Shown here: in pieces, positions 1 through 10,100 of the stretch | Position numbering within the stretch: position 1 is the stretch's first letter | Layout of the letters: each line of letters opens with the position of its first letter | From: Alligator mississippiensis | Taxonomy: Eukaryota > Chordata > Crocodylia > Alligatoridae | Direction: 5' to 3' | Assembly (NCBI RefSeq): GCF_030867095.1 | Contig: NC_081828.1 | Coordinates: 47,779,434 to 47,843,433 of the forward strand | Length of the DNA: 64,000 nucleotides | Notes under the pieces: generated by a model | The model's input: only the letters and a program-made list of their open reading frames with translations | The model's database searches: none | What the model was told of the DNA's origin: nothing | Position numbers and translations under genes: made by a program

Positions 1-61
1 CAGCAGAACAAGTAGAAGAAACAGGGGTTTGTAAATTTAGAGAGGGTGGGTTCACAACATC

Positions 62-245
62 ATAGGGATGGAGGGGGCCTCATGAGGTCATTTAGTCCAG
101 CCTCCTGATCATCCCTGACTATCCATCCATCCAAGACAAATGTTTGTCTAACTCACTCTTGAAAATCTCCAGGGATGGAGATTTCACAGCTCTTCTAAAT
201 ACCCCTTTTCAATGCCTGATCACCCTCCCAGTGAGAAAGATCTGA
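62..245 (-). mobile_element. Old CR1 LINE 3' fragment (left duplicate)
   Basis: The text resembles the 3' end of chicken-repeat-1 LINEs read in reverse: a 'gggcctcatgaggtc' block, then 'gtccagcctcctgatc', then a segment equivalent to the ORF2 C-terminal coding region. It has no intact frame and is clearly older than the CR1 at 13729. The same fragment is present in the right duplicate at 13601-13728 and 17190-17222, so it predates the duplication. Confidence 0.7.
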
Positions 246-369
246 GGATTTGAGGAGTAGTAGTCCGGGTCCTGTCCCAGTGAGGTTAAAATGAGTCTTT
301 CCTTTGACTTGGATAGGAGGTGGAGCAGAGTAGGAGTGAGCAGGCATGGGACCCACTCCTGCTGTATAC

Positions 370-653
370 TTCTGTCTGTTTTATCTTTCTTGTCCAGCCT
401 GTATTTGGCCAGTGCTCTGATGTGCACTCTGTCCAGCCATGCATGCTGCATACAGCAGGTCTCTGCCAATAACATCCTTTTCCAACAGCAGTTGCATGGC
501 TTTTTCATAGTTGGGGTCCTCTGGGTCCTCAAAAATCTGCTGTACGCCCTCCACTTCTCCCAAGAGAACAGGTCTCAGGAGAGGGTTAGAATACTCTGAC
601 TCCTCAGCCTCCTGTCCTGTATCTGCCAGCCCTATAGCCTCTGCTGGATCCAT
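370..653 (-). pseudogene. Duplicated, degraded first coding exon of ANKRD45
   Basis: On the minus strand this reads MDPAEAIGLADTGQEAEESE and continues into the NPLLRPVLLGEVEGVQQIFE-type sequence shared with the exon at 17351-17636. It tracks the good copy up to YAACMAGQS. There, relative to the right copy, two bases are missing, and the rest of the exon (IRALAKY...) falls in another frame. The splice donor GT is kept (gtatac), but the last exon base and several residues after KDKT have changed. A hAT element at 666-890 lies between this exon and the equivalent of its upstream acceptor. I infer a non-functional exon copy. It may belong to a second ANKRD45 copy extending beyond the left edge. 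Confidence 0.8.
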
Positions 654-665
654 TTTTCTCAAGAG

Positions 666-890
666 CAGGGGTTTTCAACTTTTTTTGATCGGTGTATCTC
701 TGGCAGCCAGATGCAGACCAGGGGTGGCGTGCGACCAGATACAGAGGCAGCTGCCACGTGTGAGGTTCCCCCACCTATGTCCAGCCAGGTGAGCGGCACC
801 TGCGTAGGATGATGCATGGCAGCCCTCCGTACCCTTTAGGGCTTTCTCAAGTACCCCCGGGGTATATGTACCCGTGGTTGATAACCACTG
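666..890. mobile_element. Short non-autonomous hAT transposon
   Basis: The element starts CAGGGGTTTTCAAC and ends GTTGATAACCACTG, imperfect inverted termini of the hAT style. It is flanked by 8-bp candidate target-site duplications, ctcaagag (658-665) and ctctacag (891-898), which match at 6 of 8 positions. The right segmental copy at 17638-17650 shows the uninterrupted target (ctctagagcaatgcc), which confirms an insertion of about 225 bp after the duplication. It carries no coding capacity. Confidence 0.82.
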
Positions 891-1509
891 CTCTACAGCA
901 ATGCCTGACAAGAGACAAGGAATAACAGAGACGCCTGTAAAGCATCTGACTGCTTTTGTTATTTGCATATGCACATTTTTATACTCATCAAGATCATCCT
1001 CTTGGCCTCCTCCTCCAAACTAGGGAAAAAGAATACATCCAGCATTCACACCTGAACCAGATTCAGCTAAATGTATTTCTTTACCACATTGCCAATAGAT
1101 TTGTGCTCTTGTGCAGATTTTCTTAAAGCCCCAGCTGCTGGAACTGTAAGACTGCATTAAAATCTGAGCTTCCGTTTAAAGAACAAAGTAAATTTCTAGT
1201 CTTTGTGACTGCAGAGGAAGGCTTGAATACAAGAAGCAGGTAAGCCCCAAGACTCAAAACGCAAAAAGAAAATAGAACAACATTTAATTTTTTAATCATG
1301 ATTTTAAAGTCCATTTCCTGTTTTAGGGGCCTGGTTTAATAATTTTTGAACCTTTGAGGCTGTCAGCACTGGACTGTCACTATGCAGAGTGATCTTGTAG
1401 AATATATTTAAAATACTAAGACTTGAAAAATATTTCAGACAAAGCTAATCAAATTAACCATCAACTGCATTAAGTACAGGCTATTGCACTAAATTAAGAC
1501 TGATTCTTA

Positions 1510-1514
<5 letters not shown>

Positions 1515-1566
<52 letters not shown>
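1515..1566. repeat. (TA)n microsatellite
   Basis: This is an uninterrupted run of about 26 TA units, present only in the left segmental copy. A GATA run follows shortly after it. Confidence 0.95.
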
Positions 1567-1567
<1 letters not shown>

Positions 1568-1604
1568 CAGTGTTTAATTTTAATAATGGAAACATATTAA
1601 AGAT

Positions 1605-1629
1605 TAGATAGATAGATAGATAGATAGAT
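1605..1629. repeat. (GATA)n microsatellite
   Basis: This is a short run of about six GATA/TAGA units following the TA repeat. It is absent from the right segmental copy. Confidence 0.9.
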
Positions 1630-1845
1630 GTTTTACTTAACTATAGAAAAATGTGGATTTGGGGTTCCTTTTTTTAATCCAAAAAGTGGGGATTTTTTTT
1701 TTAAATCAGAGAAAACCAGGATCCCTGCTCATCAGAGGATCAGAGAGCAGTTTACAATGACTGGTTACATCTCACAGCCTTTGTGAGACAGGCAATGAAC
1801 CCACCAGCAACAAGCTTTTGCTATTATCCTTGCTTCTCCTCAGCC

Positions 1846-1993
1846 TCAGGAAGGGTCCGAGGGCAGGGGGAGGGTATGAAGCTAGAACCGGGAGGCCGGC
1901 AGCTGTGGTTCCGCAGGGCAAGGCTGGATGGGTGGACACTTCCTGCTGTTGAGGAGACAGGCGGTGGCAGCTCTCGCTGGTTCCAGGAACTGG
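1846..1993 (+). pseudogene. CpG-depleted copy of the KLHL20 promoter and first exon
   Basis: This segment matches 22660-22812, including 'gaggccggc', 'acttcctgc' and 'gttgaggagacaggcgg'. Several CpG sites of the right copy appear here as TG or CA (for example gcggccgcggtt against gcagctgtggtt). That is the expected decay of a methylated, inactive CpG island. The part containing the 5' UTR splice donor (GTGAGT at 22851) is missing from this copy. Confidence 0.75.
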
Positions 1994-1995
1994 CT

Positions 1996-2125
1996 GCATC
2001 TGTGTGTGTGCGTGTGTACACACGTGTGTGCCTTTGTGTGTATGCGTGTTTGTGTGTGCCTGTATACCTACCTACATGTGCCCTCATGTGTGTGCATGCC
2101 TATTCCTGTGTGTACATGCATCACC
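1996..2125. repeat. GT-rich simple repeat / minisatellite, short version
   Basis: The stretch is tgtgtg-rich with one copy of the unit 'cctgtatacctacctacatgtg ... tgcatgcctattcctg' (abridged). The right duplicate at 23020-23285 holds the expanded version with about four related units. Confidence 0.8.
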
Positions 2126-4130
2126 CAGAGCCAGGGTCACAGCCAGGGGAGTTGGGCAGCAGATGGGGCTAACTGAGACCTGATGATCTCATTGGGCTGA
2201 AGACACAAAGTCTGGGGTGCAGGGGCAGCATGTGCCAAGAGGTTCCCTCTCTCAATTCTTGTTTTCTTTTTTTCTTTTTTTCAATCAGTATTTTTAAAGG
2301 GATTCATCTACTCCAGGTGCTGATGAGCTAATGTGGCGGCCTCGCCTCCATCGCTTTCCTGTGCAAAGTGCCTGCAAGGTGCAGCCAACAGTTTCTGTTC
2401 AGGCTCTTGCCAAAGGATCAATGGGGAGATGCTGTTTGTACACAGTTGGGACATGACACCTGATGGTACCAGCCTTGTAACTCTAGCTTTCGCATCATGC
2501 TACTGCCAGGTAACTTGAGAAGCTTGCAATGGTGAAGGTAGCAAAACTGCAAGGTGGCTTCTCTGGGCAAAATATTCAGTTCTTCCTATATATAATGTGT
2601 TAGAGGAATATACCAATATACATTTATCAGTCTAGCCACCTTCAGGTTTTATCCAGGTTTGCAATCTAATTTACAGTGAACCAAAAGTAATGTGGGAAGA
2701 TAAGCTTTGAACATTAGCAGGGGCAAGGGAGATTGTATTATCCCCTGAAAGAGCTGAGTCAAAGGGCTTATGCCCAAGACCCTCAAGGACTCTCTGGACT
2801 CTCATATAACTAAAAACTGAGTCCAGATATTTTGAGTCCCAGTTCTGTCTTAACCACCAGATTATACTTTAGAAGTTTTATTTCAAACCCAGAATTTGCC
2901 CAGTCTCATAGATAGGTATAATTCTACTTTTTATGTCATGTATCTTAGTTGTTTGTGAAGTCCTTTGTGTTTCTTGGGAAGAACATCTGAGAGAATTACA
3001 ACATGTTGGTGTGGTTACTGTCACATCTTGAGCTCAAATGTTGATGAGAGATGCAATGAAACACCACAATACAGGAGGGAATGAATATCTAGTGTTTTGA
3101 TAACATTTGGTTTTGATATTGTCTTGATTTGTTTTTATTTCAAAAGAAGCATAAAAATTTCACTTCTCTAAAAAAATTGTCATACCTCCTGAAGTTCCAA
3201 GTAACACTTAGGACTCAAAATGGAGGTTTTTTATTGAAATTGTTGTTATTTTTCTTCTGTTCATTTAGCAATGGTTTTCTGTAGTCAGTTTCACCGTTCT
3301 TTCCCATCTGTCAGTTTCTTCCTTGTTGTAAAGATCTATTCTGGGTGTCAGAGAGAAAAATATCAACAGGGGACTAGAAATAAAACTATACATCACAAAA
3401 TAAAGAAATTTAATAAGTTGGATACAGTGTTTAAAGGATGTCCTGTTAGAAAGAAGTATTTCATTTTTTTAGATATTTAAAAAATCAAGTTTTATACCCC
3501 TGAAAAATAAGTATAGTATACTCCACACTAGAATTAGAAATCAGTGCTTGGATGTCTGAGAAATATGCAGCTGTTACTTATGGTAACAATTAAAAGTGCA
3601 CTTACGTGGAATTAGTGAGAAACAGCATCAAGCAGCTTAATCGATATAAGTCTATGAGGCACTCACTATATTATGGCTTTTACTTTTAGGGGATAAAGCT
3701 GTCTTTAAGTTCTAGACACAAACTTGGATCTTGCACAAATATTGACCCTCCAGTGCAGTCTTAGGTCAGTGCTGCAGTGCTTAATAGGTGCTAAACTTGT
3801 GTGAATTTCTGGTAATTTCATATTTATGAAGAATAAATATAGTGTGACACATCTTGAGGCATGAGAGAGAATGCCACTGTTCTAAAGAATCTTTCCTCCC
3901 TTGGTAAAAAAAAGTATTTTCAGATGTCCAGGGAGATACACAGGTTACTGAACTTATGAGTGGGTGCCCACATCATCACTACTAGGCTAACTATATTGTA
4001 ATTGACTGCTGGCAAGATGCTTACATTGTCTTGTGGCTTATTCTCTGCAACCAAGACATTGTTTATCTCAGCTGTAAATCTCCCAGCTGGAGGAGGACTC
4101 AGTCATCATAATACTTGGGTACCAGCAGAA
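2126..4130 (+). other. Duplicated KLHL20 intron 1 sequence, non-coding
   Basis: This stretch aligns nearly end to end with 23285-25450 in the right copy. No long open frame or conserved coding exon is visible. The copy stops before the KLHL20 exon at 25553, so it lacks the start codon. Confidence 0.8.
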
Positions 4131-4639
4131 ATCAAAGGAAGGTTTCATTCATTTAAACAGGGGGGATAGGTGACTTTACTATTATTAATACTGCAATTAA
4201 AATTGCAAAATCTCCAGCACAGAGACTTTTAATCTATATCTGCAACACATCTCACACAAATAGGGCACTCTCTGAATAACTTCAGTGGGAGATCAAGCCC
4301 ACGAGTGTAGCTGTGCTTTCTCCATCCCCGTTCAGAATATGTTACCATTGGTAGATTATGCCACCAAGGACAAGGGCTGCACCTGACACACCATCAAGCA
4401 GAGACAAAAACAACAGTCTGATTTGAGAGTAGGAATTGCATTATGAATAGGAATCAGTGATGTTATGCAACTCTGCACTTAGGTTTTATTGTCTTGCAAG
4501 TCTGCTATTATGAAGGAAGGTCCTCCCCTGAATCTGTTGGAGGCAATGGGAGCACCCTAAATTACTGTGATGCTAAAGTGATTATGAGTGACAGAGTCCT
4601 GAAGAGGCTGCCTTTTTTCCTCTACTTTTAAAGCTTGTC

Positions 4640-4803
4640 ACAATAACAACAGTCCTTAGCCTGACGAAGGGTTTTTGAACTCAAAAGCTTGCTTAATAAC
4701 TATTCTCCAACTATTTGGGTTGGTCTAATAAAAGATAACAAATTCACCCAAGAAACCTTGTCTGCCTATGTCCTTAGACCAACACGGCTACAACCTACAC
4801 CCC
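4640..4803 (+). mobile_element. Penelope-like element 3' tail
   Basis: The tail runs from 'gcctgacgaagggtttttg' through 'aaaagcttgcttaataac' and 'tctaataaaagata' to 'accaacacggctacaacc'. The same tail ends the longer copies at 47560-48065 and 59550-60235, which carry recognisable C-terminal coding remnants upstream. Here only the 3' end survives. Confidence 0.65.
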
Positions 4804-6210
4804 TGTCACAATAACAGTGTCATTTAACTGAACCAACTGGAATGGAAATTATCTCTGACCCAATCTCTATAGAGAGCCAGCACCTAATCTAACTTTTTAT
4901 GAACTTTAAGACTATGTTGCCAGCTCAGCATTGAGATACTGATCACAGCTGGACCTTGCTGCAGTGTATGCCTGTAAACCCAGAGCTTAGCACTTGGGGT
5001 TTGGTTCTGAGAGACCATCCCCTCTCTTTAAATTCAGATTAATGAGGATTTGTGTGTGACATTTAAAAAAAAAGTGAGACCTGAGATTAACGGGCTCTGG
5101 AAAAATGTGACATCAGATTCTGCTGCTGCTTACTGAAGATTTAACATTCTTTGCAGTTGGAAGACCTGAAATAAAGCAGAATTCAAAGTGATTTTTATTG
5201 CTTCACTATCACCTCTTCTCTAGTCACTGATGCGTTGATGCATATGGCAAAGGACAGTATTTTGCAACAGAGGGACATGAGTAAATGGCCAGTATTATTA
5301 CCAGACACTGAGGCTACCACAGAGACCCACATGCTCTTAAGAGCAATCCTTAATGGCCATGCCTCATGTCCCTTCCTAATTAAAGCTATAGAATCCCAGC
5401 ACTGCTAGGTCCTTGCAGGCATTTCACCATGCACTCACAGCTACTTACTCTGCAGCTTAATTCCTGTTAACAGTTGTTCAGAGATTTTCTTTGGTTTCTA
5501 GTGGGGAGCCCGAGAATAGCTTACATGTGCATAAGCAACTTCATCAGAATCTGCCTCCTCAGCCCTTGTGATGTACAGTCCTCTCTGGCAAGGACAGGAA
5601 GAGCCAGGAAATGGTGGCTGAGTAGGGAATTACACCTTTACCCTGCCTTCTGCTTGATTTTGGACTGCCAACTGACAGTTTCTCTCTGAGTGGGAAGGTT
5701 AAGGTCATCAGGGTTTTATGAAGGCTGAGGAACAAGAAGCCTAAGATGGTAAGCAGAGCATGCAGAGAGAGGTGAAGTGTGGTAATAGGAGCAATTAAAC
5801 AAGACTCAGCTTGGTGTTAGGCAGGGCATTGGGGAAGTTAGGGGTTGGGTACTGCATACCTACCATGAGAGAGCTGGAAAAGCATGAATGCAGGAGCCAA
5901 GAAAGAGAGGCTTTAGAGTGAGCACAGGGTGCTAAGGCTTGGGAGTGTGGAAACAATAAAGAGCAAGAGGTAGTGAGGAGAAATATGCGTAAATATTATG
6001 GGGCGATGGAAAGGAAAGGCTAGGAAATTCAGGACTGCATGGAATAATGGGAGGAAAGGAGCCCTTGAAAGTCCTTAGGACGCACCCAGGACTCTAGTAT
6101 GTCCTTCCTAACTCAGCAGTGAATAACTCCATAAATTCATTTTTTCCCACCTAAGATTTGTCTCTCTCTACAGTTGTTTGTAATCATTATCCACTTCTGT
6201 GATGCCTTAT
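4804..6210. other. Non-coding stretch 3' of the last ANKRD45 exon seen
   Basis: I see no convincing exon, RNA gene or young repeat here. Both the terminal ANKRD45 exon and the right-hand breakpoint of the tandem duplication should lie in or left of this interval. I could not recognise either. Confidence 0.4.
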
Positions 6211-6214
6211 CATA

Positions 6215-6365
6215 AACTTGTTTATATGATAATATTGGAGTCATGTAACCATGATGGTCCAGGAAACATGCGAGAGGCAAAGATCTTTGTGAGTGATATC
6301 TTTTATTGGACCAATTGCATGGCTGGGAGACATTTAGACAAGCTTTCAGGCACAAGATACTCAGG
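6215..6365 (-). mobile_element. Penelope-like element tail, inverted
   Basis: Read on the minus strand, it contains 'gaaagcttgtc', 'ggtccaataaaagatatcac' and a 'tcctggacca...ggttac' end. This is the same order of motifs as the tails at 4640 and 47900. A second, plus-strand tail follows directly, so the two lie head to head. Confidence 0.5.
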
Positions 6366-6470
6366 TCTGGATATTTTGTGTTTAAAAGTTTGTCTAACTA
6401 TCCCCCAACAGTGCATTTTGTCCAATAAAAGATATCAACCACAAATATCCTTATTTATTTATATATATCT
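6366..6470 (+). mobile_element. Penelope-like element tail, direct
   Basis: The motifs 'aaaagtttgtctaactatc' and 'tgtccaataaaagatatcaa' repeat the tail of the family in the plus orientation. It abuts the inverted copy at 6215-6365. Confidence 0.45.
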
Positions 6471-6537
6471 GTCTTCCTCACTCCCCACTGTCCAATCAGC
6501 AGGGGCTGGAGATTAGCACAAAGCTACCCTAAATGGA

Positions 6538-6995
6538 TGGGATATTGAGTCCATAAACAATGAGGTCCCCCAGGACTCTATATTGGGACAAGTGTTGTTT
6601 AACATTCGTAAATTAGCTGGAAAAGGGTGGTGGGTAATGAGATGGCCAGATTTGCTGACCGCTTATTTAAAGTGGTAAAGTGAAGATGCACTGAGACTGT
6701 GAGGAGCTACAGAAGAATCTGTCACAATTGAGCAAATGGGCCGCTACATGGCAGATGAAATTCAATGTAGATAAGTGTAAACTGATGCACCTGAGCAAAA
6801 TAAATCCAAATTATACCTACACTATGGTGGGCTCTACATTAGCTGGTACCACACAGGAAAGATCTGGGAGTCGTTGTGGACAGTTCACTAAAAACATCAG
6901 CTCAGTATTCAGCAGCCATCAAAAAGGCAAACAAAAATGTTAGGGATTATTAAGAAAGGAACTGTAAACAAAGCAGAAAGTATCATTTTGCCCCT
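6538..6995 (+). mobile_element. Old CR1/L3-type LINE fragment, reverse transcriptase region
   Basis: The translation around 6728-6870 reads LSKWAATWQMKFNVDKCKLMH and then LSKINPNYTYTMVGSTL. This corresponds to the CR1 ORF2 segment after the catalytic FADD motif (compare LSKWADENLIVFNADKCK in the element at 13829). Upstream, 'gtcccccaggactctatattggg' matches the VPQGSILG motif. There are several frame breaks, so it is an ancient copy in the orientation opposite to ANKRD45. It ends about 45 bases from ANKRD45 exon 7039-7177. Confidence 0.75.
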
Positions 6996-7038
6996 TTATT
7001 AATCCATGGTGTGTCTACCCAATAGTCCCCATACTCAC

Positions 7039-7177
7039 GGGGTGTGGCCATTTTAGTGAAGATGGGAAGCATTTTATCTTCCAGCTCCTGCTTCTGAGCC
7101 AGAAAGTCCAGCCTGGTGGCCTCCTTGGTGCTGTTGAGCCAGTCAGATTTTGCACGACAGGCACTGAGAGAGGCATT
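7039..7177 (-). CDS. ANKRD45: ANKRD45 coding exon 4
   Basis: The exon starts NASLSACRAKSDWLNSTKEA and ends KMLPIFTKMATP plus one base. It is bordered by a ttttctacag acceptor and a GTGAGT donor on the minus strand. The predicted helical, charged segment (FLAQKQELEDK) resembles a short coiled coil. Confidence 0.88.
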
Positions 7178-10100
7178 CTGTAGAAAATAAGGAAATCTCC
7201 TTCAGACTGAGAGAGCCCCCAAAACCAGTTGCTTTAAACAGATGGCACATCTAACCAAAACACAGGTAATAATGCAGCTCTGTTTCCTGAGACACCCGAG
7301 TTTCTAAACCCCCATAAACCAAGGAGGGGGACAACACTGGCCTTCTGGAAGTGAAGCTGGCCTCTCTTGTAAGTCATCAATAACAAGGCACATTGATTAT
7401 GAGTTAACTTGTATGAGTTAATTACAGAGGTAGGTATGGACTAGTGGTCAGAGCACAGGACTGGACACTAGGAACTCCCAAGATCTCACCCAGACTCCAG
7501 CATTAACTCCTTCTGTGCTCTTGGATCTAGGAGAACTTGGCACAAGTCTCTTCAGGACCCATAAACACAGAGACACTGGAGAGGAATGTGAGGTGCAGAG
7601 CTCTTTTGCAGGAATCATGCAGTGTAAAATGTATTATGTGACTGATGAGGGCCTCATCAGTCTCCTGCCAACCAAACTGAGCTGTATTGTATTGACATTG
7701 TGACTCATGGATCATTGTCTCCATACTCTCACAGGAATTAAGCAATGCAAGGCTCAATTCCTAAACCCCTTTGTGCACATATGGCACCTTCTCCCCAAAG
7801 ATATCAAAGCATTATTATTAACATGGTGATCAGTTCCCCATAAAAACCATCTCTGAGCATCTTTGCTCCGGTGGGGGAGCCTTTCTGAAAAACGTGATGG
7901 CACTAGGACCCATACACTGACTCAGAATCAGGCAAGCCGGTCTAAGCTGTGCTGAGAATAGTCCTCACAATATAAGCTCTGCACCATACCTTGTCTTCCT
8001 TGTTCAGCCTTCCCTGCACCTTCTCTGGGTCTGTGATTGTTGCCTGAACGTGGCTGATGAACATCTGCAGGGTCTGTTTAGCTTCTGCAAAACAGGACAA
8101 AAAAGACAAAGTTCGCATAATGGGAAAGTATTATTTACAGAACTAATCAAAGGTCTCCAGAGACAGACTACAATACAAAAAGAATCTGGCTTGGGTACCA
8201 TGGGGAAAAAAGCTGCTGGAAAGGCCACATAAGTAGCAAAAATTTGTCTTTATAAATATCAATGAATGAAACTCTGCTGCATTCCTAAAAGGTAAGTAAG
8301 TATGTCAACCCATTTTGGAGATGGAGAATTTAGCATGAATCATCATAGCTCTGTTGATGTCAGTGCTAGATTACATCAAATAAGGGTTTAGCTCCTGAAA
8401 GATGAAGTGTCTGGTCCAAAGTCATCCAGAGAGCCACAGTCTAATGATCTCCTCAGCACCTGTATGCCATGCTGCAGATGTGCTCAGATGCTGTCCCCAT
8501 TAGACCATGCATGCTGTTTTCTCCTACAAGCAACGTATCTTTAAAATGTATACACCAGATCCTGTGCAATGGTGAATACCCCTATATCCTGTTGGCTTTA
8601 TAGGAAGTTGCCAGAGATCCACCTTCTCTCAAGATTACTGTGGTTCATTTTCATAGGTTGCAAAACTAAGGCATCAGTCTTTGGCAGACCTAGAATAAGA
8701 AAGCATCTTATAAAGAGCAGAGAGCTGACCACAGCAATAAGCAAGTGACTGAAGGGCAGGATGAATCCCATTGTTCACAGCAGGCAGAAAGTATTCACAC
8801 AAGAAACCGACTGTAGGTTTGCTCAATTGAGCAAAGGGTTCAAAGCAAAGTTCTTAATGAGACCAGATTGCCATGTTCTCTGATTTCGTAAGTGGAACTG
8901 CTGGTCCCACTTCCCAATATAAGGTAATACTGTAACTGACAAACCAGGCCATTGTTTTAATACTACTTTCAACTTACGTAGCCCCATTCACCTGAGGATT
9001 TCAAAGCACCATACACAAGGGGTTGATGTTATCCCCACTTTAGAGATTGGCAAACCGAGGTACAGAGAAGTTAAACCAGTGGCATTGTCAGGATTAGAAA
9101 TCAGTTTTCCTAACTCCCCATGCCCCACTCTAGTTACTAGACCACGTTAGGTTATTGTATCTTTAACTCCTTACTTCGTCCACTGAGAAAAGCTTTAAGT
9201 TCCTTATGACATCATAGTACCTAGTCTGAAATACGCCCACAGCTGGTGAGATCACCAGCTTACAACTACTCTGGCACTCAGGACTACAGTGTGGCCTCGT
9301 TGACTAAATGCCATGATAGAGGGGTTACTTTGCTCAAAATACACCCAAGGCAATACAGTATGAACTTTCAAGGCCACTTGCTGCTGGATCTCTGGCTGCA
9401 CTTGGTATGTGGAAACTAAATCTCTGGAGTCTTTTCTGCTTAAAAAACAAGACAATGCTTATTAGAAGTTTCTTCCTGGGTTTTTCTCTCTGGGCTGTCT
9501 TCTTGTTCCAGAACGGCCTTTGCATCTGTGATCGCCCAAACTGGAGGAGAGTTGGCACGGATATTCTTCCAGAGGATTTGAAACAAATGGAGCTTGGAAT
9601 ACAGTTTATGTCTACTTGCCTGCCCTACCCTTTGGACCAACTGTCTTTTTACTTTACCAGCCTGGAAATAACCAAAGAATGCCTGGATATCCTGTGTATT
9701 AGCTGCAAAGTGGTTCTTTACCTCCTGTGCTCCTTATCTGTATGTTATCTTTGGATCAAATGGAGGAGACATCAAAGGAGTGATGTGATGCCCAAAGTAA
9801 GTGATGTCCATTACTGAACTCAAAAGGTCTTAGCTCAGTGGACCCCAACATTTTTGCCTAGTAGGCTGGATTGGCAGTGCCCAGTCAATATGTGGGTTGG
9901 ATCCAGCTAGTGTTCCTAATCTGGCACCCAGTGCAGGTATGGCGGGGCCCCTTCCGGCCACAGGGATGGGGGTGGAGCTATGCAGAGGAAGGGGGCATGG
10001 CCCAGGCCCTTGCTGGGGAAGAAGGCATGGTTCAGGCCACGAGGGAAGGGAGTATTGCCTGGATCTGACCCACTGCAGGGGACTTGGGAATTCAGAAGCA

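Larger units (their letters stand above)
1..4130 (+). repeat. Left copy of a segmental duplication (ANKRD45 exon, promoter, KLHL20 intron start)
   Basis: This block aligns in the same orientation with about 13535-25450. Matching pieces are 1-245 with 13535-13728 plus 17190-17230, 250-657 with 17230-17640, 891-1500 with 17641-18262, about 1730-1830 with 20805-20905, 1846-1993 with 22660-22812, and 2125-4130 with 23285-25450. By eye, identity in the last piece is near 90 percent with many small indels. The two copies differ by large insertions or losses: a CR1 and about 2.5 kb and 1.75 kb segments occur only on the right, and a small hAT and a TA microsatellite only on the left. Similarity stops near 4130, before the exon carrying the KLHL20 start codon. 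It reaches the left edge of the window, so the duplication probably continues outside. Confidence 0.9.

Noticed and set aside
1123-1314. Small hydrophobic minus-strand frame (63 codons)
   Set aside because: It does not continue open in the duplicate copy at about 17875-18060 in any obvious conserved way, and no promoter or splice context supports it.
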